DNA from: Bathynomus jamesi
Lineage: Eukaryota; Arthropoda; Malacostraca; Isopoda; Cirolanidae
Assembly (NCBI GenBank): GCA_023014485.1
Contig: JAJOZX010000088.1
Location: forward strand, 1,967,001 to 2,031,000
Direction of reading: 5' to 3'
DNA: 64,000 nt
Shown here: positions 19,884-31,875 of the stretch, piece after piece
Position numbering within the stretch: position 1 is the first letter of the stretch
Layout of the letters: the number at the start of each line of letters is the position of its first letter
The notes under the pieces: model-generated
Seen by the model: only the letters and a program-made list of their open reading frames with translations
Database searches by the model: none
Told to the model about the DNA's origin: nothing
Translations under genes and position numbers: made by a program

Positions 19884-22799
19884 CTACGTCATCTTGGCAA
19901 GTGACGACTTCTTGAAGTCACCGAGTTCTTTCCGGCTCTTTTCCACGAGCTGAAGAAGACCCTGCAGCTGTGACTCGTCTTTTGTGACAGTGTTCGCGTA
20001 ATCTTCTATCAGTTTTATTCCTCTCTCTGCCACGTCGTTGGTAACTTTCAGATGCGAGATGACATTCTTCAGATCACAGTAGTTCTTATCTTGATCCCAC
20101 ATATTCACCGGCAGAGTGAGCCACGTAGACGCGCACACCTGCAGGACTGTGAACACGAACCACGATGACTCATCGATCAGGTCCGGAAGGCGCGTCGTGT
20201 CATCAACCGAGACGTTGTCATACGTGAAGTCCTCGGGCAGAGCGAGGCGGCACAGCTTCTTTGCCATCTCGTGCTTCACAGTGTCTTCCACTTTGTCACT
20301 GCAGAGGGCGAAAACGACGGTCTGAGGCCTCAGATACCACAAGTGCCGCCTGATCACTGCCAGTGAAGCCTCTGCAATCTCGCGATCCACAGCACTGTGC
20401 TGCAGAAAACGCTGGTACAACACAAGGTCATTCAGTGGGGCATCAGATGCGACAGGAGCCGCCAGCCAGGCAGGTGCGTAGAGGAGTGTAGTAAATACTA
20501 CCACTCTCTGAAGTTTCTGTACCAGCTCGTCGTCGAACTCCAGCTGACCGCTGAACATCAGGAGCTTCGTATAGTAGATGATCTAAAACGAATACGCACT
20601 GTGATGTATAAATACCGATACCACTCCATATAAGTTTGTTTAATGGTAAATTATTTATCTTATTTTTTTCTGGTAGGGACTTCAAATGGCTGTTTGCAGA
20701 AGGCAATACAATATTTAACTTCTAATTCAAAATACCAACCTTGGCCATCCACCTCGCATGATGGTAGGCTCCTGGGCGCATGAAGTGTGTGCCACGACGT
20801 GGCTGGGCCACGAGTACCAGGAGTGTAATCTCCGCCACTTCTCGGTAGTCTTCTCTGACAAGACCAGAAGCGGTGCCGAGGAACTTGGCTGCCTCATCTC
20901 GGAGCTCCATCAGCCACGTCACCTCCGCCAAATGCTCGATCTCCAGCTCGCGATAAGTCGAGAGGTCGAGCTTGTCCCACCTGAAAGGGGAGTTATGAAA
21001 ATATTACATGAAAACGACTGAAGTTTCCCTTTTCGACTGCTATTAACATCATTAGTAGAAGGACGCTGATATCTCAATTGCTCTGAAGGCAAAAAATCAT
21101 TGGAGAAAACAAATGCGCCTTAGACTTGAAATTCACCTTCTCCTCAGATACTGGAACAAAGGTTCAGTTGGTGCTGTGGTTCTTCCAAACGCGGTGATGA
21201 CCACTGCCCCCACGATGAGCTCCATAACGTGATGGCGACAGCCCAGCTGGAAGAGCGGTTTACCAAGCATGTTCTCCAGCCGGACCACCGCACCCTGCAC
21301 CCTCCCCGTATTGGAGGAAGTTGTGTCGAAGCACAGTCCAATCACGTTGTTCTTGCATCCCCAGTCTTTGAGAGCACGAAAGGTCGCCTGGGCCTGGAAC
21401 AGACCGGTGCCGTCAGCAACAGTCGGAACGGCCAGCAACTTTCCTTCTGTGCATTGGGGAGCTCCGGAGATGAGAATCGCCTGGCGGTGTTCCAATGATC
21501 CAAGAGAGTCCTGAAACGTATGTCATACATGCCAATCCATTATCGTCCACTGGAATATGTCAATCCACTTTCGTCACTGGAACATGTTAATTCACTGTCG
21601 TCCACGGTGAGGGCAAAACTGACTTTGATTACTTTACTGTCCCAGTGGACGACAGCATGCCTCGGAGATACGAAGGATTTCTGCACAGCTGTCGACACTT
21701 CACAACGATGTGCCACTCTTCACGGCGAGACGTGTCCTTCGAGATACTGAATTTGTCCAGGTCTGCGGGCGGATCTGCCGAACGTAGGACTGCCGCCACG
21801 ACACTTGCCACCTATGTGCGAAATTGAAAGGAAATTGACAAGGATGCGTATGGTTTTTATGTGACAAAATAATCACTAAATTATACGTCGGTACGTCTAT
21901 TAGATCTTTGTCAAGGAAAGATCATTACTGATATATATACACCTGATTATTGGACATCCGGAAGCGATGAGCCACTTCAATAACAGCCGGTGCATTGAGG
22001 ATGCGGTGAGGAATGCTGATTGATACAGTTGATTCTCTCGGCTGTCGATATGGTGGTTCTAGCTGTGATTCGGAGTTGCTCGATGATCTGCTTTCTATAG
22101 ATTCATCGTCGCTCTCAGCTTCGGTTCCTAATTTCGTTTTTGAGGTGCCTGGCTCATCACGAGATTGTTGTCTTGAGAGTTGCCGTTTTCTCTTGACAAC
22201 GAACACTTTATCATTCCCACTCATTGTTGCCTGGCGCAGGCCCCGTTGATCCTCATAAAATTTAATATCTTCTTGTTTGTTGTTGTCTGAGAGCAGTCGA
22301 CTTTTCTCTATCTCTTCAATAGCATCGGGAGCTCCGATGTCCCAGAGCTTGTTCAGATTTTCTGAAAACTTCTCCCTGCCTTTTCCCGCGTCACTATCTC
22401 TCATCTTGCTCTTCTGCAGCGAGCGCCACTCTTCCTACAGTAACTCCAGTTTTCTTTCGCAGTTACGCCTCGTGATCGTCTTTATACGTGCCATGTTCAA
22501 AAATGCCAGAACATTGGCCACCGTGTCTTTAACGGCGGCCTTCCTGTCAGTAGTTTCCTGCTTGGCATGAAGAAGTACTGGAGAACTTGATGGGTGGTTG
22601 GCAATTTGGCACCACCGATCGAGGAAGATGGCTGACCAATTAAGAAGACGTCCGTGGCTGACCTTAGAGAAGGTGGTGCTGTTGTTGCTGCTTTCTCTTT
22701 TCCAGAATAAGTAACTTTCAGAGTCTTCCCACTCCTGGTTGTTAACAGTTTATCCATTGTACTAAAGTCTAGACTTATCAAACAAGAATCAATTGACAC
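19884..22799 (-). pseudogene. Multi-exon transposase-like gene with hAT-like features
   Basis: Exon-like blocks on the minus strand: 22799-22497 (FLIGQPSSSIGGAKLP, HQVLQYFF), 22480-21943 (WRSLQKSK, LWDIGAPDAI, ending FRMSNNQ at a GTGTAT donor), 21811 onward (VASVVAAVLRS after an AG acceptor), 21495-21133 (LCFDTTSSNTG, CRHHVMELIVGA), 20931-20722 (HHARWMAK) and 20558-19884 (NDVAERGIKLIEDY, LLQLVEKSRKE, stop). The Asp in CFDTT, the C-x2-H motif, the RW motif and the Glu in AER parallel hAT transposases. Lesions: a TAG at 22435-22437 within a conserved block and a frame change near 22520. The relative at 15.5-17.4 kb aligns throughout but has no introns. Confidence 0.65.
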
Positions 22800-22910
22800 A
22801 GTTGATCTGTAAAAAGCAAACTGTGATTAGTAAAAATATTGATCATAGACATAGCGTGTGTGTGTAATTGGGATTTTAGGATGCGCCAGCTACTGATGCT
22901 ATGATTACGT

Positions 22911-23217
22911 CCATATACGGGGGACAAATACGGTATTTTAAATTTTAATGTTATTTCTAGGTGAGTGTAACTTCTAAACCACTTGTCCGATCAACTTGGT
23001 AAGTATCTGAGAGGATTTCTTTCTTTCACTGAGAGGATTCAGAAATATGGTCATTTGATGATTTATCTTTATTCAGTAAAAAATTGTCAATTTGGCCAAA
23101 TTTCCAAAATTGAAATTTTCAAGGTCGATGCGCGACCCCTAAATATTGATCGATTTTGGTAAAAATGGTGTCAGTGTACTTCCACCGAACCAAATCATGG
23201 GAAAAACTTTGACCAGC
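22911..23217 (-). repeat. Right terminal inverted repeat of the 19.4-23.2 kb element
   Basis: Inverse partner of 19365-19668. The outer end is CTTTGACCAGC and the inner end is near CCATATACGGGG. A four-base AAAG/GAAA expansion and several substitutions separate the arms, consistent with moderate age. Confidence 0.85.
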
Positions 23218-23299
23218 TAGTGTGCACTTGGCTCCTGCCAGGTGAACACCTCTCTTCCTTTCTCTCCTTCTCCTGTCTTTCTCTTTGGGGATAACGCTG

Positions 23300-23450
23300 C
23301 CTCCAAGTTTCATGGCCCCTTGTTGCACCTGCAACATCCCCCACCCCCTTTGCAACATTGAGTTGGTGCATACCCCCACCCACTTTGCAACAATGAGTTG
23401 GTGCATACCCCCAACCCCCCTTTGTAACATTGATCATTATCTCTTACAAC
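23300..23450. repeat. C-rich minisatellite with TTGCAACA units
   Basis: About three units of 45-50 bases contain CCCCCACCC, TTTGCAACA and TTGAGTTGGTGCATA. A related C-rich TTGCAA region lies at 59.75-59.92 kb. Open frames across it are low-complexity artefacts. Confidence 0.7.
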
Positions 23451-23483
23451 ATTGCAACATTCCTGCACTCTAACCTTTAGCGG

Positions 23484-24346
23484 CTATACTACTAAGTAAT
23501 TCTGGGACATTACAAGAAGCTGACGCAAGTGATCAACATTTCTCACCCCCCTGCCCCTGTAAACTCTCTGTGCCAAATTTTCCAAGATTCCATAGTCAAC
23601 AGGATTCAAGTCAGGACTGTTAGGTGGCCAATTTTGTGGTTCACTTAATTCTGGGACATTACTTTTTAAGTATTCCACAGTTGCTATTGCTGTATGGGAC
23701 GTTGCTCCTTCTTGCTGAAAAAGATAATAACCACCGTTGGCCACATTTTGCATTTCTGGAAGCATGTTTCGCAGCAGAGTATTTCGATAGTACTCGGCAT
23801 TGACTTTTACACCAGGCTCAATAAAATGAATGGATGTTTTTCCTAACTTTGATATGCCAACTGAAACCTGTATGTGAACAGTTTTTGGTCGCCCACTTCC
23901 CTCTCTTCTTCTGATATCCCCCAGTCTCGTCAATTTTTTTTAGAAGCTTTCCCAAACCACCAAGAGTCCATCCTTTGTTGGGGAATTCGAAGAGTAGTTT
24001 CGTTCGTCCATATCCCTTTTCTAGTCTATATTGCTTAATTATAATCTTAGCTTCCTCTGAAAATGGTATATTCACTATATTTTATAACCCTACCAAAAAA
24101 AATTGTATATTAGAATTTGAAAAAGTGTAAATGGAAATAAAGGATTCTTGATTAGTTTGTCGAGCATCAGTTGTAGTATTATTAGAGAAATATTTAATAA
24201 ATCGTTATTTCTGATAGCTTCGAACTGAAATTTGGTTTACAGGTAGATGTTTTATATATCTTTTACCTGTATAAGTTTCATACTGATTGTTTGAAAAATG
24301 TTGATTCCATGGATTTTTTTAGTGAACCCTTTATTTTGGCAGACGG
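23484..24346 (-). pseudogene. maT-like (DD37D) transposon, internally deleted
   Basis: An N-terminal HTH segment (24075-23940: EEAKIIIKQYRLEKGYG, LLKKIDETGG) joins, via frame change, a GSGRPKT linker and the second half of the catalytic domain (23933-23484). The part that should hold the first Asp is missing. The second acid reads Glu (FQQEGATSHT) and the third is intact (NSPDLNPVD). Counting gives 37 residues between the last two, the maT spacing. The right end at about 24346 reads CCAAAATAAAGGGTTC inward, near the (TA)n tract. The left end is lost. Confidence 0.75.
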
Positions 24347-24377
24347 TATATATATATATATATATATATATATAAGA

Positions 24378-25398
24378 TCAGGAACAAGCAAAAATGTTGA
24401 TGGCTCTTACAAACGAGTTTATGCTGACACAGGAGATAACAGAAAATACCAGAAAAAATAACTGCCTAGATCTGGTATTCACGAATAACACGAACTTGAT
24501 TGCTAATATAAAAATAACTCCACCCATTATCTCAGACCACAACTTAATCGAGATATCAACAAATATGACGGCAGCATTAGAAGCAATACACATATTGTGG
24601 AAAGAAGTAAATTCGGGGCCTTTAACTTAAACTCGAAGACTATAAATTGGGAAGCAATCAGATCGCACATGGCCCAAATAGAATGGAGAACAATTTTCGA
24701 GAATAAAACAACTGAAGAAATGCTAACAACCTTGGAGGAAAAAACGCTGAGAATTTTAGAAAAATATGCTCCGAAATCACAGCCAAAAGGAAAGAGGAGT
24801 TGGATAGAAAGGCAAAAGAGAAGACTATTCCGCAAAAGAAAGAGAGTGGAGGCGAAGTTAGGAAACTGCGGAGATAATGACAGGAAAACAATAAAAGAAA
24901 AACTGGAGGGTATCGATAGGGAAATACAAGCCCTGATTAAGGACCATACAGAGAGGGAAGAGGAAAAGGCGGTAGAAGCAATAAAGGAAAATCCAAAATA
25001 CTTCTATAGCTATGCAAAAAGGAAAACAAAAACGCGCGCCGCTATTGGGCCCTTAAGGACGGGAAATAATGAACTAACCGACGATCCAAAAGAAATATCT
25101 GATACATTGAGAGCTCAATATGAATCAGTTTTCAGTACCCCAAAAAGTGACAAAGCGATACCTGACATAAATGCATTCTTTGAAGAGGAATTGCAAGGAG
25201 AGTATATAACAGACTTTGAGTTTACACCAGAAGATGTAGCGAGAGCTATAGGACAAATGAAACTACATTCAGCTGCAGGTCCGGACAATTGGAACGCATT
25301 ATTGATTAAAAACTGTAAAAATGAAATAGCTACACCTTTATACTGGATATGGAGAAGATCCCTAGACACTGGGGAAATACCGAGCATCTTGAAAAGAG
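24378..25398 (+). pseudogene. LINE (CR1/Jockey group) 5' segment, upstream of BEL insertion
   Basis: This begins inside the endonuclease C-terminus (NNCLDLVFTNN, ISDHNLIEIST). It shifts frame near 24610 and continues open to 25398 through a basic linker (RRLFRKRKRV) into the start of the reverse transcriptase (HSAAGPDNWNALLIKN, WRRSLDTGEIPSILKR). The coding sequence resumes at 32588 after a 7.2-kb BEL element, with matching sense and frame landmarks. The 5' end abuts a (TA)n tract, so the element is 5'-truncated. Confidence 0.85.
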
Positions 25399-25891
25399 TG
25401 CGGAAAATTTGGGAGTACCGAAATGGAAGACCCACCTAATCTTGGATAAGCCATATTGATATTAAAAAAAAATAATAACAATAAAAAATAACTCAGAAGG
25501 AGAACATGAACTCTTGCTGAGAAAAATTAAAAAGACACCAATGAAGAAACAAATATGGGATGAAAAGAAAAAAAGATCCTATAGCCAGAAATGGCAACAC
25601 GGTTTTAAGAAGAAGACGAAAGAAGCCGGAATAAAAATGTTTATTATTGGTGTCAAGAAATAAAACTCATAACAAAGTTTCAAGGTAAGAAGTTCATAAA
25701 TTTCCCTTCGGTTATTAAATTTAGGTTAAATAAGCTGACATTTCAGCTGTAATTGTTTAACAAAAGAGTATGGAAGTCCTGTTTATGGACAAATAGTTAG
25801 GCTGGTTCATCTTTGGCCTAGGTCTTCCATCTCCAACGTAGCCTAGGTTGTGTTTAGGCTACTCTGGTTGGAGCAGGACCTATTTTTTCCA
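25399..25891 (+). repeat. 5' LTR of BEL/Pao element
   Basis: Begins TGCGGAAAATTTGGG and ends TATTTTTTCCA. Differs from the 3' LTR by only a few substitutions and small indels, for example AGACACC versus AGACC near 25531. It spans the promoter region and includes GTTTAGGCTACTCTGGTTGG near the end. Confidence 0.9.
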
Positions 25892-25900
25892 TATCTATAA

Positions 25901-25920
25901 TGGTGGCCCGTGCGGGGAAG
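25901..25920 (+). promoter_or_regulatory. Candidate primer-binding site
   Basis: Nine bases after the 5' LTR lies TGGTGGCCCGTGCGGGGA. The leading TGG complements a tRNA CCA end, and position and length fit a BEL/Pao primer-binding site. I did not assign the tRNA. Confidence 0.55.
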
Positions 25921-26278
25921 GGTTATTTGCTGTGAAAACCTTAACCTTGAATAAAATAAAATTAAATTAAATTAAAACAAACAAAATAAAATTACGCCTT
26001 ATCAAACATTTTGACATCTGAACAGAATTTATTCCATGTTTGGCTTTTTCAAATATTTACTACATATAAATAATAATAAATTACGAAGCCCTAACTAAAA
26101 ATAAAAATAAGAAATAATTCAAATGCTTCAAAACTTATCATTTGGTCATAAATGTGGTAAAATTCTAGAATAAGGGTAATCAGAAGCCTAGCCTATTTAA
26201 CCAAAATAAAGCTTATTTGTAGAGTTGAAAGGGTTTTAGGATTTTGGGGACTTATTTTGGAAAAATAAAATAAAAAAT

Positions 26279-27735
26279 ATGGCTGAATGTGAAGCAATTG
26301 AGGCAAAGATTAAATCATTAAAAAGGAAGAGATCAGCAAGGAAGGGAGTCATTACCAGGCTTTTAACTAGCTTTAATAGCAAAGAAAATCCAAATAAAAG
26401 GGATTATGATACTATTTTGGGTGGTTTAAATAGAATTAAACAGGAAATAATAATTATAGACGAGGAAATTTACAGAAACTGATGGGTTAAATGTTGGTGA
26501 AGAGACATATACAGCACTTTTGTGTGAACAAGAACAGAATATTTTTGAAATAGATTCTCACATAAATAATTATATGCTGCTTTAGATAATCTACCAAATA
26601 ATTTAGAGGCTACAAATCAAAGTTTGATTGAGGCCTTCAGAAATGTATCCATTTCTAATGATGACAATAAACAACTAAAAGCCAAGTTACCAACATTACA
26701 AGTACCAATATTTGAGGGTGATCGAACAAAATTTCAGTCTTTTCTGGAAAAATTTGATAGTTTAATTGGCAACAAAGATTATATATCTGATGTTGACAAA
26801 TTCAGTTATCTGCTTAATTATTTAAAGGGCCCAGCCCTAAAACTGGTTGATGCCTTACCGGCAATAGGCAGTTCGTATAAAATAGCTCTCAAATTACTAG
26901 AAAGAAATTTCCTAAATAGAAAAGAAATAGTAAATGATTTAGCAATAAAATTAAAAAATATAAAACCAGCCAAGGATAACCATCAGGATCTGTACAATTT
27001 CTATTGTGAAATTGAATGCATGTTAGGTCATCTACAAAATAATGACATAGATCTAGAGAAATCAGCATGGTTTATCCAAGCCATAATATTTGATTGTTTA
27101 CCTACCCAAATTAGGGATATTTTCCAAAGAATAACGGGAAATACATACCCTACCCTTGGTGAAATAAGGAATGAATTTCCAAATGTTTTGTCAATGTACA
27201 AATCTTCAAAGATTGATTCACAAACAAAGATTGATTCACAAATAAACAAACAAAGATTGATTCACAAATAAACCAAACAAAGATTGATTCACAAATAAAC
27301 CAAACAAAGATTGATTCACAAATAAACCAAACAAAGAAAATTCAAACAAAACCAAAGCCACAACCGCAACAACAACAAAAAGACAAATCAGAACAAAAAG
27401 TGATAGGTCTAACTCCTACACTACAAAATTTTAATGTTACGACAGAATTTGTACGTAAGTGTAAATTTTGTTCGGCTGATGATCACAATAGCACACGATG
27501 TACTAAATATGTAGACTTAGAATCCCGGATAAACAGGTGTTCTCAGTTAAACCTTTGTACTAAATGCACAGCTGCAGGACATACTAACAAAGACTGCAAA
27601 ACAAAAATAAGATTCAAATGTGTTAATTGTGGAAGTTTAAATCATGTCTCTTGTCTTTGTGATTCATTTAAAAATTCAAATAAACAAAACCAAAGAAAAA
27701 TGAAAAAACATTTAATGGACATATATCAATAAATA
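26279..27735 (+). pseudogene. gag: BEL/Pao gag with zinc knuckles, frame-broken
   Basis: The first frame from ATG 26279 stops at 26482. The main gag domain is open at 26624-27271 (VPIFEGDRTKFQSFLEKFD, LKGPALKLVDALP), typical of BEL/Pao gag (DUF1759-like). Tandem 27-base repeats at 27210-27330 throw the frame. A third frame then carries CX2C-type zinc knuckles (CKFCSADDHNSTRC, CTKCTAAGHTNKDC, CVNCGSLNH) to about 27735. Gag would form the cytoplasmic particle and bind RNA. Confidence 0.85.
27210..27335 (+). repeat. 27-base tandem repeat within gag
   Basis: About five copies of a unit containing GATTGATTCACAAATAAACC, the first ones shortened. Coding would repeat KIDSQINQT. Changes in unit length coincide with the gag frameshift at about 27250. 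Confidence 0.85.
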
Positions 27736-27776
27736 ATGTCAATAAAAATTCTAGTGTACTCCTACCTACAATAACC

Positions 27777-28289
27777 TTGGATTTAAAAAATAAAAAAGGT
27801 GGGACAACTATAAGATGTCTAATAGATTCTTGTTCCCAACAAACATTTGTAGATCAATCATTAGTTAATCAATTAGGCCTACAAACTCATAAAAATGAAC
27901 AAGAATTGTGTATAACATCATTTGTCAAAGAAAATGAACAGAAAGAAAAATATAGTACAGTCAATTTAGATCTGGATATACCCACAGAGAATAAAACAAC
28001 AAACATAGAAGCAGTAGTCATTGAACAAGTTGGTCAACAAAAATTTAAAATACCAAATTTAAAACAAGTAATACAACAACTTAAAAAGCAATATAAAATT
28101 GCAGATAGAAATTTAAATGATGATACAATAGATAATGTTCAAATGTTAATTGGAGCTGATTATATTCACTTAATTCAGAAGGGCATAGTCAGAATAGGAG
28201 ATGGGATGGCTCTAGATACTCACTGGGGTATAGCTCCACTGGGACACATAGATAAATATAAAATAACAATGAAAAATAAAAATATATGA
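27777..28289 (+). pseudogene. BEL/Pao aspartic protease region
   Basis: A 170-codon frame with CLIDSCSQQTFVDQSLV, corresponding to the retropepsin DSG active-site block, where Gly is replaced by Cys. It continues with IGADYIHLIQKG, a conserved BEL/Pao segment preceding the reverse transcriptase. A frame change separates it from the next block. The loss of the DSG glycine is unusual and suggests inactivity, unless it is a family variant. Confidence 0.75.
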
Positions 28290-28298
28290 CTAACAAAC

Positions 28299-30059
28299 TT
28301 GCCCTATTATGACAAGGTCTTACACAACTCAAATAATGACATAAATACTGAAATATTAAATAAATCATTAACAACTGAAGAATTAGATAAAGGTGTACAA
28401 CAGCTCTGGCTATTAGAGTCAGTGGGGGTGCAAGATGGTGATCATACAGATGAAAATCAATTAATGGTTGAAAATTTTGAAAATACCATCATGTATGAAA
28501 ATGGCCATTATTCAATTGAACTACCTTGGAAGATCAATAGTCCAAAATTAAATGATAATCTAAAGGTAGCTAAAGGTCATCTCTATAATTTGATGAAAAG
28601 ATTAAAAAATGACAATAGAATTAAAATGTATGATGATGTTTTCAAGGACCAGTTAGAAAAAGGCTTCATTGAGAAGTTAAAGATCACCCCTTTAAAAAAG
28701 ACAACTGCCATTATCTTACTCACACAGGAGTCTATAGAAAGGATGCACCCACAACAAAACTTAGAGTTGTGTATAACTGTAGTCTTAAAGATGGCAATAA
28801 GCATAGCTTGAATGACTGTCTCATAGAGGGGCCTAATCTTATTTCAGACCTTGTAAAAATCCTTCTAAGATTTAGATTAGATGACTATGCAGTTCAAAGT
28901 GATATAAGCAAAGCTTTTTTGAGAATTCATCTGAAAAATAACTATGACAAAGATCAACTAAGATTCTTGTGGTTTAATGATCCATATGACTTAAATAAAG
29001 GGTTTAAAACATTTAAATTTAATGTGGTTTTGTTTGGAGCAAATGCAAGTCCTAGTTTACTGGCTTTAACCATCAAACATCACTTAAATTTGTATGATGA
29101 AAATGATTTAACTGTTCAGTTCTTGAAAGATCACTTCTATGTAGATAACCTTGTAGGATCAACCAAAACAGAGTCAGAATTAAATGAAGTTTACATAAAA
29201 GCAGATAAAATAATGAAAGAAGGTAATTTTGAATTAAGAGAGTGGATCACAAATAATGAGAGACTAAATCAAAAAATAAAATCAGAAGACAAAGGATTGA
29301 CAGAACCAACAAACAGGGTGAAAACATTAGGCATGATCTGGGATTTGAACTCAGATTCTAAAGTTCATGACTCACTCTGCACAAAAGGCTACACCTTAGA
29401 TACAACAGCTAACACAAAAAGAAAGATCTTATCCGAAAGTTCAAAAATATTTGATCCTATGGGTTTACTCCTTCCTTCTACTATCAGATCCAGGGTTCTT
29501 TTACAAGAATTTTGGAAACAGAAAGTAGACTGGGATGATCCTATAACCAATAAACAACAAGATAGCTGGAAAAGGTTAGCTAAAGATCTCAATAAACTAC
29601 AAAACATAAATATTCCCAGAGTTTGTGGACACAGAGATACACCTCAAACCTTGCATGTATTTGGCGATGCCAGTGAAAAGGTGTATGGCTGTTGCGCTTA
29701 CCTTGTAGGTGAGGATGGCAGCCATTTGATCTATGCCAAGGGGAAAGTAACACCCTTAAAACAAAAGAAAACTATTCCTCAGCTTGAACTACTTGCAGGT
29801 TATCTAGCTGTAAAAATAACAGTATTTCTCCATGAAGTCTCATGATGTAAACATCACAACTACATATATTTGGCTTGACAGTCAAATCTGCTTGGCATGG
29901 ATCAACTCTGATGAGTTAAACTCAAAAAACATCTTTGTCCGTAACAGATTAAGAGACATTAAAGAAGCTAGACAAAATTTGGACATAACCTTCAGATACA
30001 TTCCAACAAAACAAAATCCTGCAGACTTTTTACAAGAGGATTATCCTGTAAATTACTAA
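28299..30059 (+). pseudogene. pol: BEL/Pao reverse transcriptase and RNase H
   Basis: Frames 28299-28811, 28769-29845 and 29832-30059 overlap and together make one polymerase region. Landmarks: LWLLESVGV, then KAFLRIHL, FNVVLFGANASPSLL, catalytic FYVDNLVGS, SSKIFDPMGLLLPST (Pao signature) and RNase H LHVFGDASEKVYGCCAYLV. The catalytic box reads YVDN in place of YVDD, a form I believe occurs in some Pao-group elements. At least two frame changes are visible (near 28790 and 29840). Confidence 0.88.
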
Positions 30060-30109
30060 AATCCAACAAAAATTGGTTTCATGGACCTGAATTCATTCAG
30101 GATGAAACA

Positions 30110-31875
30110 ATGTGGCCAGCAGAACAAATTAATGTAAAACTTAACATGATAACCACAAATAAAGTTGAGCCACTATTAGATTATAACAATTATTCTGACT
30201 TTGGCAAACTTGTAAGGGTAACATCTTACTGTCTCAGATTCATTCACAACTGTTTAAAGAAAATAAATAAACAAAGAAATAATGATAATGAAATGTATAC
30301 AAGTCTAGCTACCAAATATTGGATTAACCACATACAACAAACAGAATACAAAAATGAAATAGATTTTCTAACAATTGGTAAACAAATGAACAAAGTACCC
30401 TCTGTGGTAATAAACTTGAATCTTTACATTGACAAAGATGGCTTATTAAGATGTAAGGGTAGATTAAACAAATCACAAATCACATATAACAGTAAACAAC
30501 CCCTTCTTCTTCCTAGGTTCCATCACATTACAACCCTAATTATTAGAGAGAAACACAATGAACTTTATCACATGGGCGTTCCACAAACATTAAATGCCAT
30601 TAGAAAGTTGTATTGGATACCCAAAGGCAGAATGACTGTAAAGACAGTTTTGAATAACTGTGTCACCTGCAAAAGGATTCATTCCAGATCTTTCAGGAAG
30701 ACCAATCCTCCTGATTTGCCAACAGAGAGAGTCACCTTTAATAGGCCTTTTGAAACAGTTGGCATAGACTATACAGGAAGTTTGACTGTTGGTCTGGGAA
30801 CAACAGAACAAAAAATGTACATCATACTTTACACATGTTCATCTTCTAGAGCAGTCAGCTTAGACATAGTGAGTGATCTCTCCGCAGAATCATTTGTCTA
30901 TAGCTTTAGAAGATTTTGTGCTAAGCATTCTGTACCCAAAATTGTTTGGACAGATAATGCAACTATTTCAAGGCTGGTGAAAACCAAATAAATGACATAT
31001 TACAAAATTCACATACCATAACATATCTACAAAATAACAAAATAAAATGGAAATACATCCCTGTTGCATCACCATGGTATGGAGCAATCTGGGAAAGGAA
31101 TATCCAAACAATAAAGAATTGCCTAAAGAAATCAATAGGTAAAAAACAAATTGAATTCTTTGAACTTCTCACTCTCATTAGTGAAATTGAGAATGTTGTC
31201 AATAACAGACCTCTTACTTATGTAGGGGATAATATTAATGATGTAGAGCCTCTCACCCCAAATCATTTGATTAAGGGAGAAGTCATTAACCTTCTACCTG
31301 ATTACAATATCTCCTTGGATGATCCACCTTGGAGTGATAATAATCATGATTTGCAAAATAGATTATCACAAATAACAAATATAAAAACAAAATTTAAAAA
31401 GCAATGGAGTGATGAATACCTTGTTGGGTTGAGAGAAAGCATAAATATATACAAAACAAAGACTGGGTTAATGAAATCAGGGTAGGAGATGTAGTTCTAA
31501 TTAGACAAAATACACCAAGACAGTGTTGGCCATTAGGTAGAGTTTTAGAACTAAAAACTGGGGAAGATGGATTAACCAGGGTTGTAAAACTTAAAACTGC
31601 TTCAGGTGAAACTATAAGAGATGTATCACTCTTATACCCCCTAGAAGTAGGACCAACTACTGTTAACAAAAATGATCATGATGAATCTATAATAGATTCT
31701 GATGATGATCAAAATTTGACCCAAACTATACCAAACCTAACCTGTTCAATAAATGATGTAACTAGTCCTACTACTACAATAACCTATACCACAAATAGTA
31801 GACCACAACGTTCAACTGCTCTACGAGCTAGGCAGATGTTACAACAAAAGATAAGGGCTGGAGTATTGTAATATT
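30110..31875 (+). pseudogene. BEL/Pao integrase
   Basis: The open frame 30110-30991 carries the HHCC zinc domain (HNELYHMGVPQTLNAIRKLY ... CVTCKR) and the first two catalytic Asp residues (VGIDYTGS; IVWTDNA). A frame change near 30970 moves the rest, including the WERNIQTIKN glutamate block near 31100, into other frames. A C-terminal segment at 31267-31485 and beyond ends near 31870 (ALRARQMLQQKIRAG). It would integrate the cDNA but is not intact. Confidence 0.85.

Larger units (their letters stand above)
19365..23217 (-). mobile_element. TIR-bounded, intron-bearing DNA transposon of unassigned family
   Basis: About 3.85 kb flanked by long inverted repeats (19365-19668 and 22911-23217). Both outer ends read GCTGGTCAAAG going inward. 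Inside, on the minus strand, lies a multi-exon transposase-like gene. The immediate flanks do not show a matching 8-bp or TA target duplication, so either the termini are a few bases off or the copy is old. The combination of RNase H-like hAT features, introns and TIRs of about 305 bp is not one I can assign to a named superfamily. Confidence 0.75.

Noticed and set aside
23119..23437. Minus-strand ORFs over the C-rich region with repeated MHQLNVAK-like peptides
   Set aside because: They follow the tandem DNA repeat in two frames at once. No homology or start context supports coding.
27210..27335. Regular repeats considered as a CRISPR-like array
   Set aside because: Units are contiguous without spacers, lie within gag, and the genome is eukaryotic.
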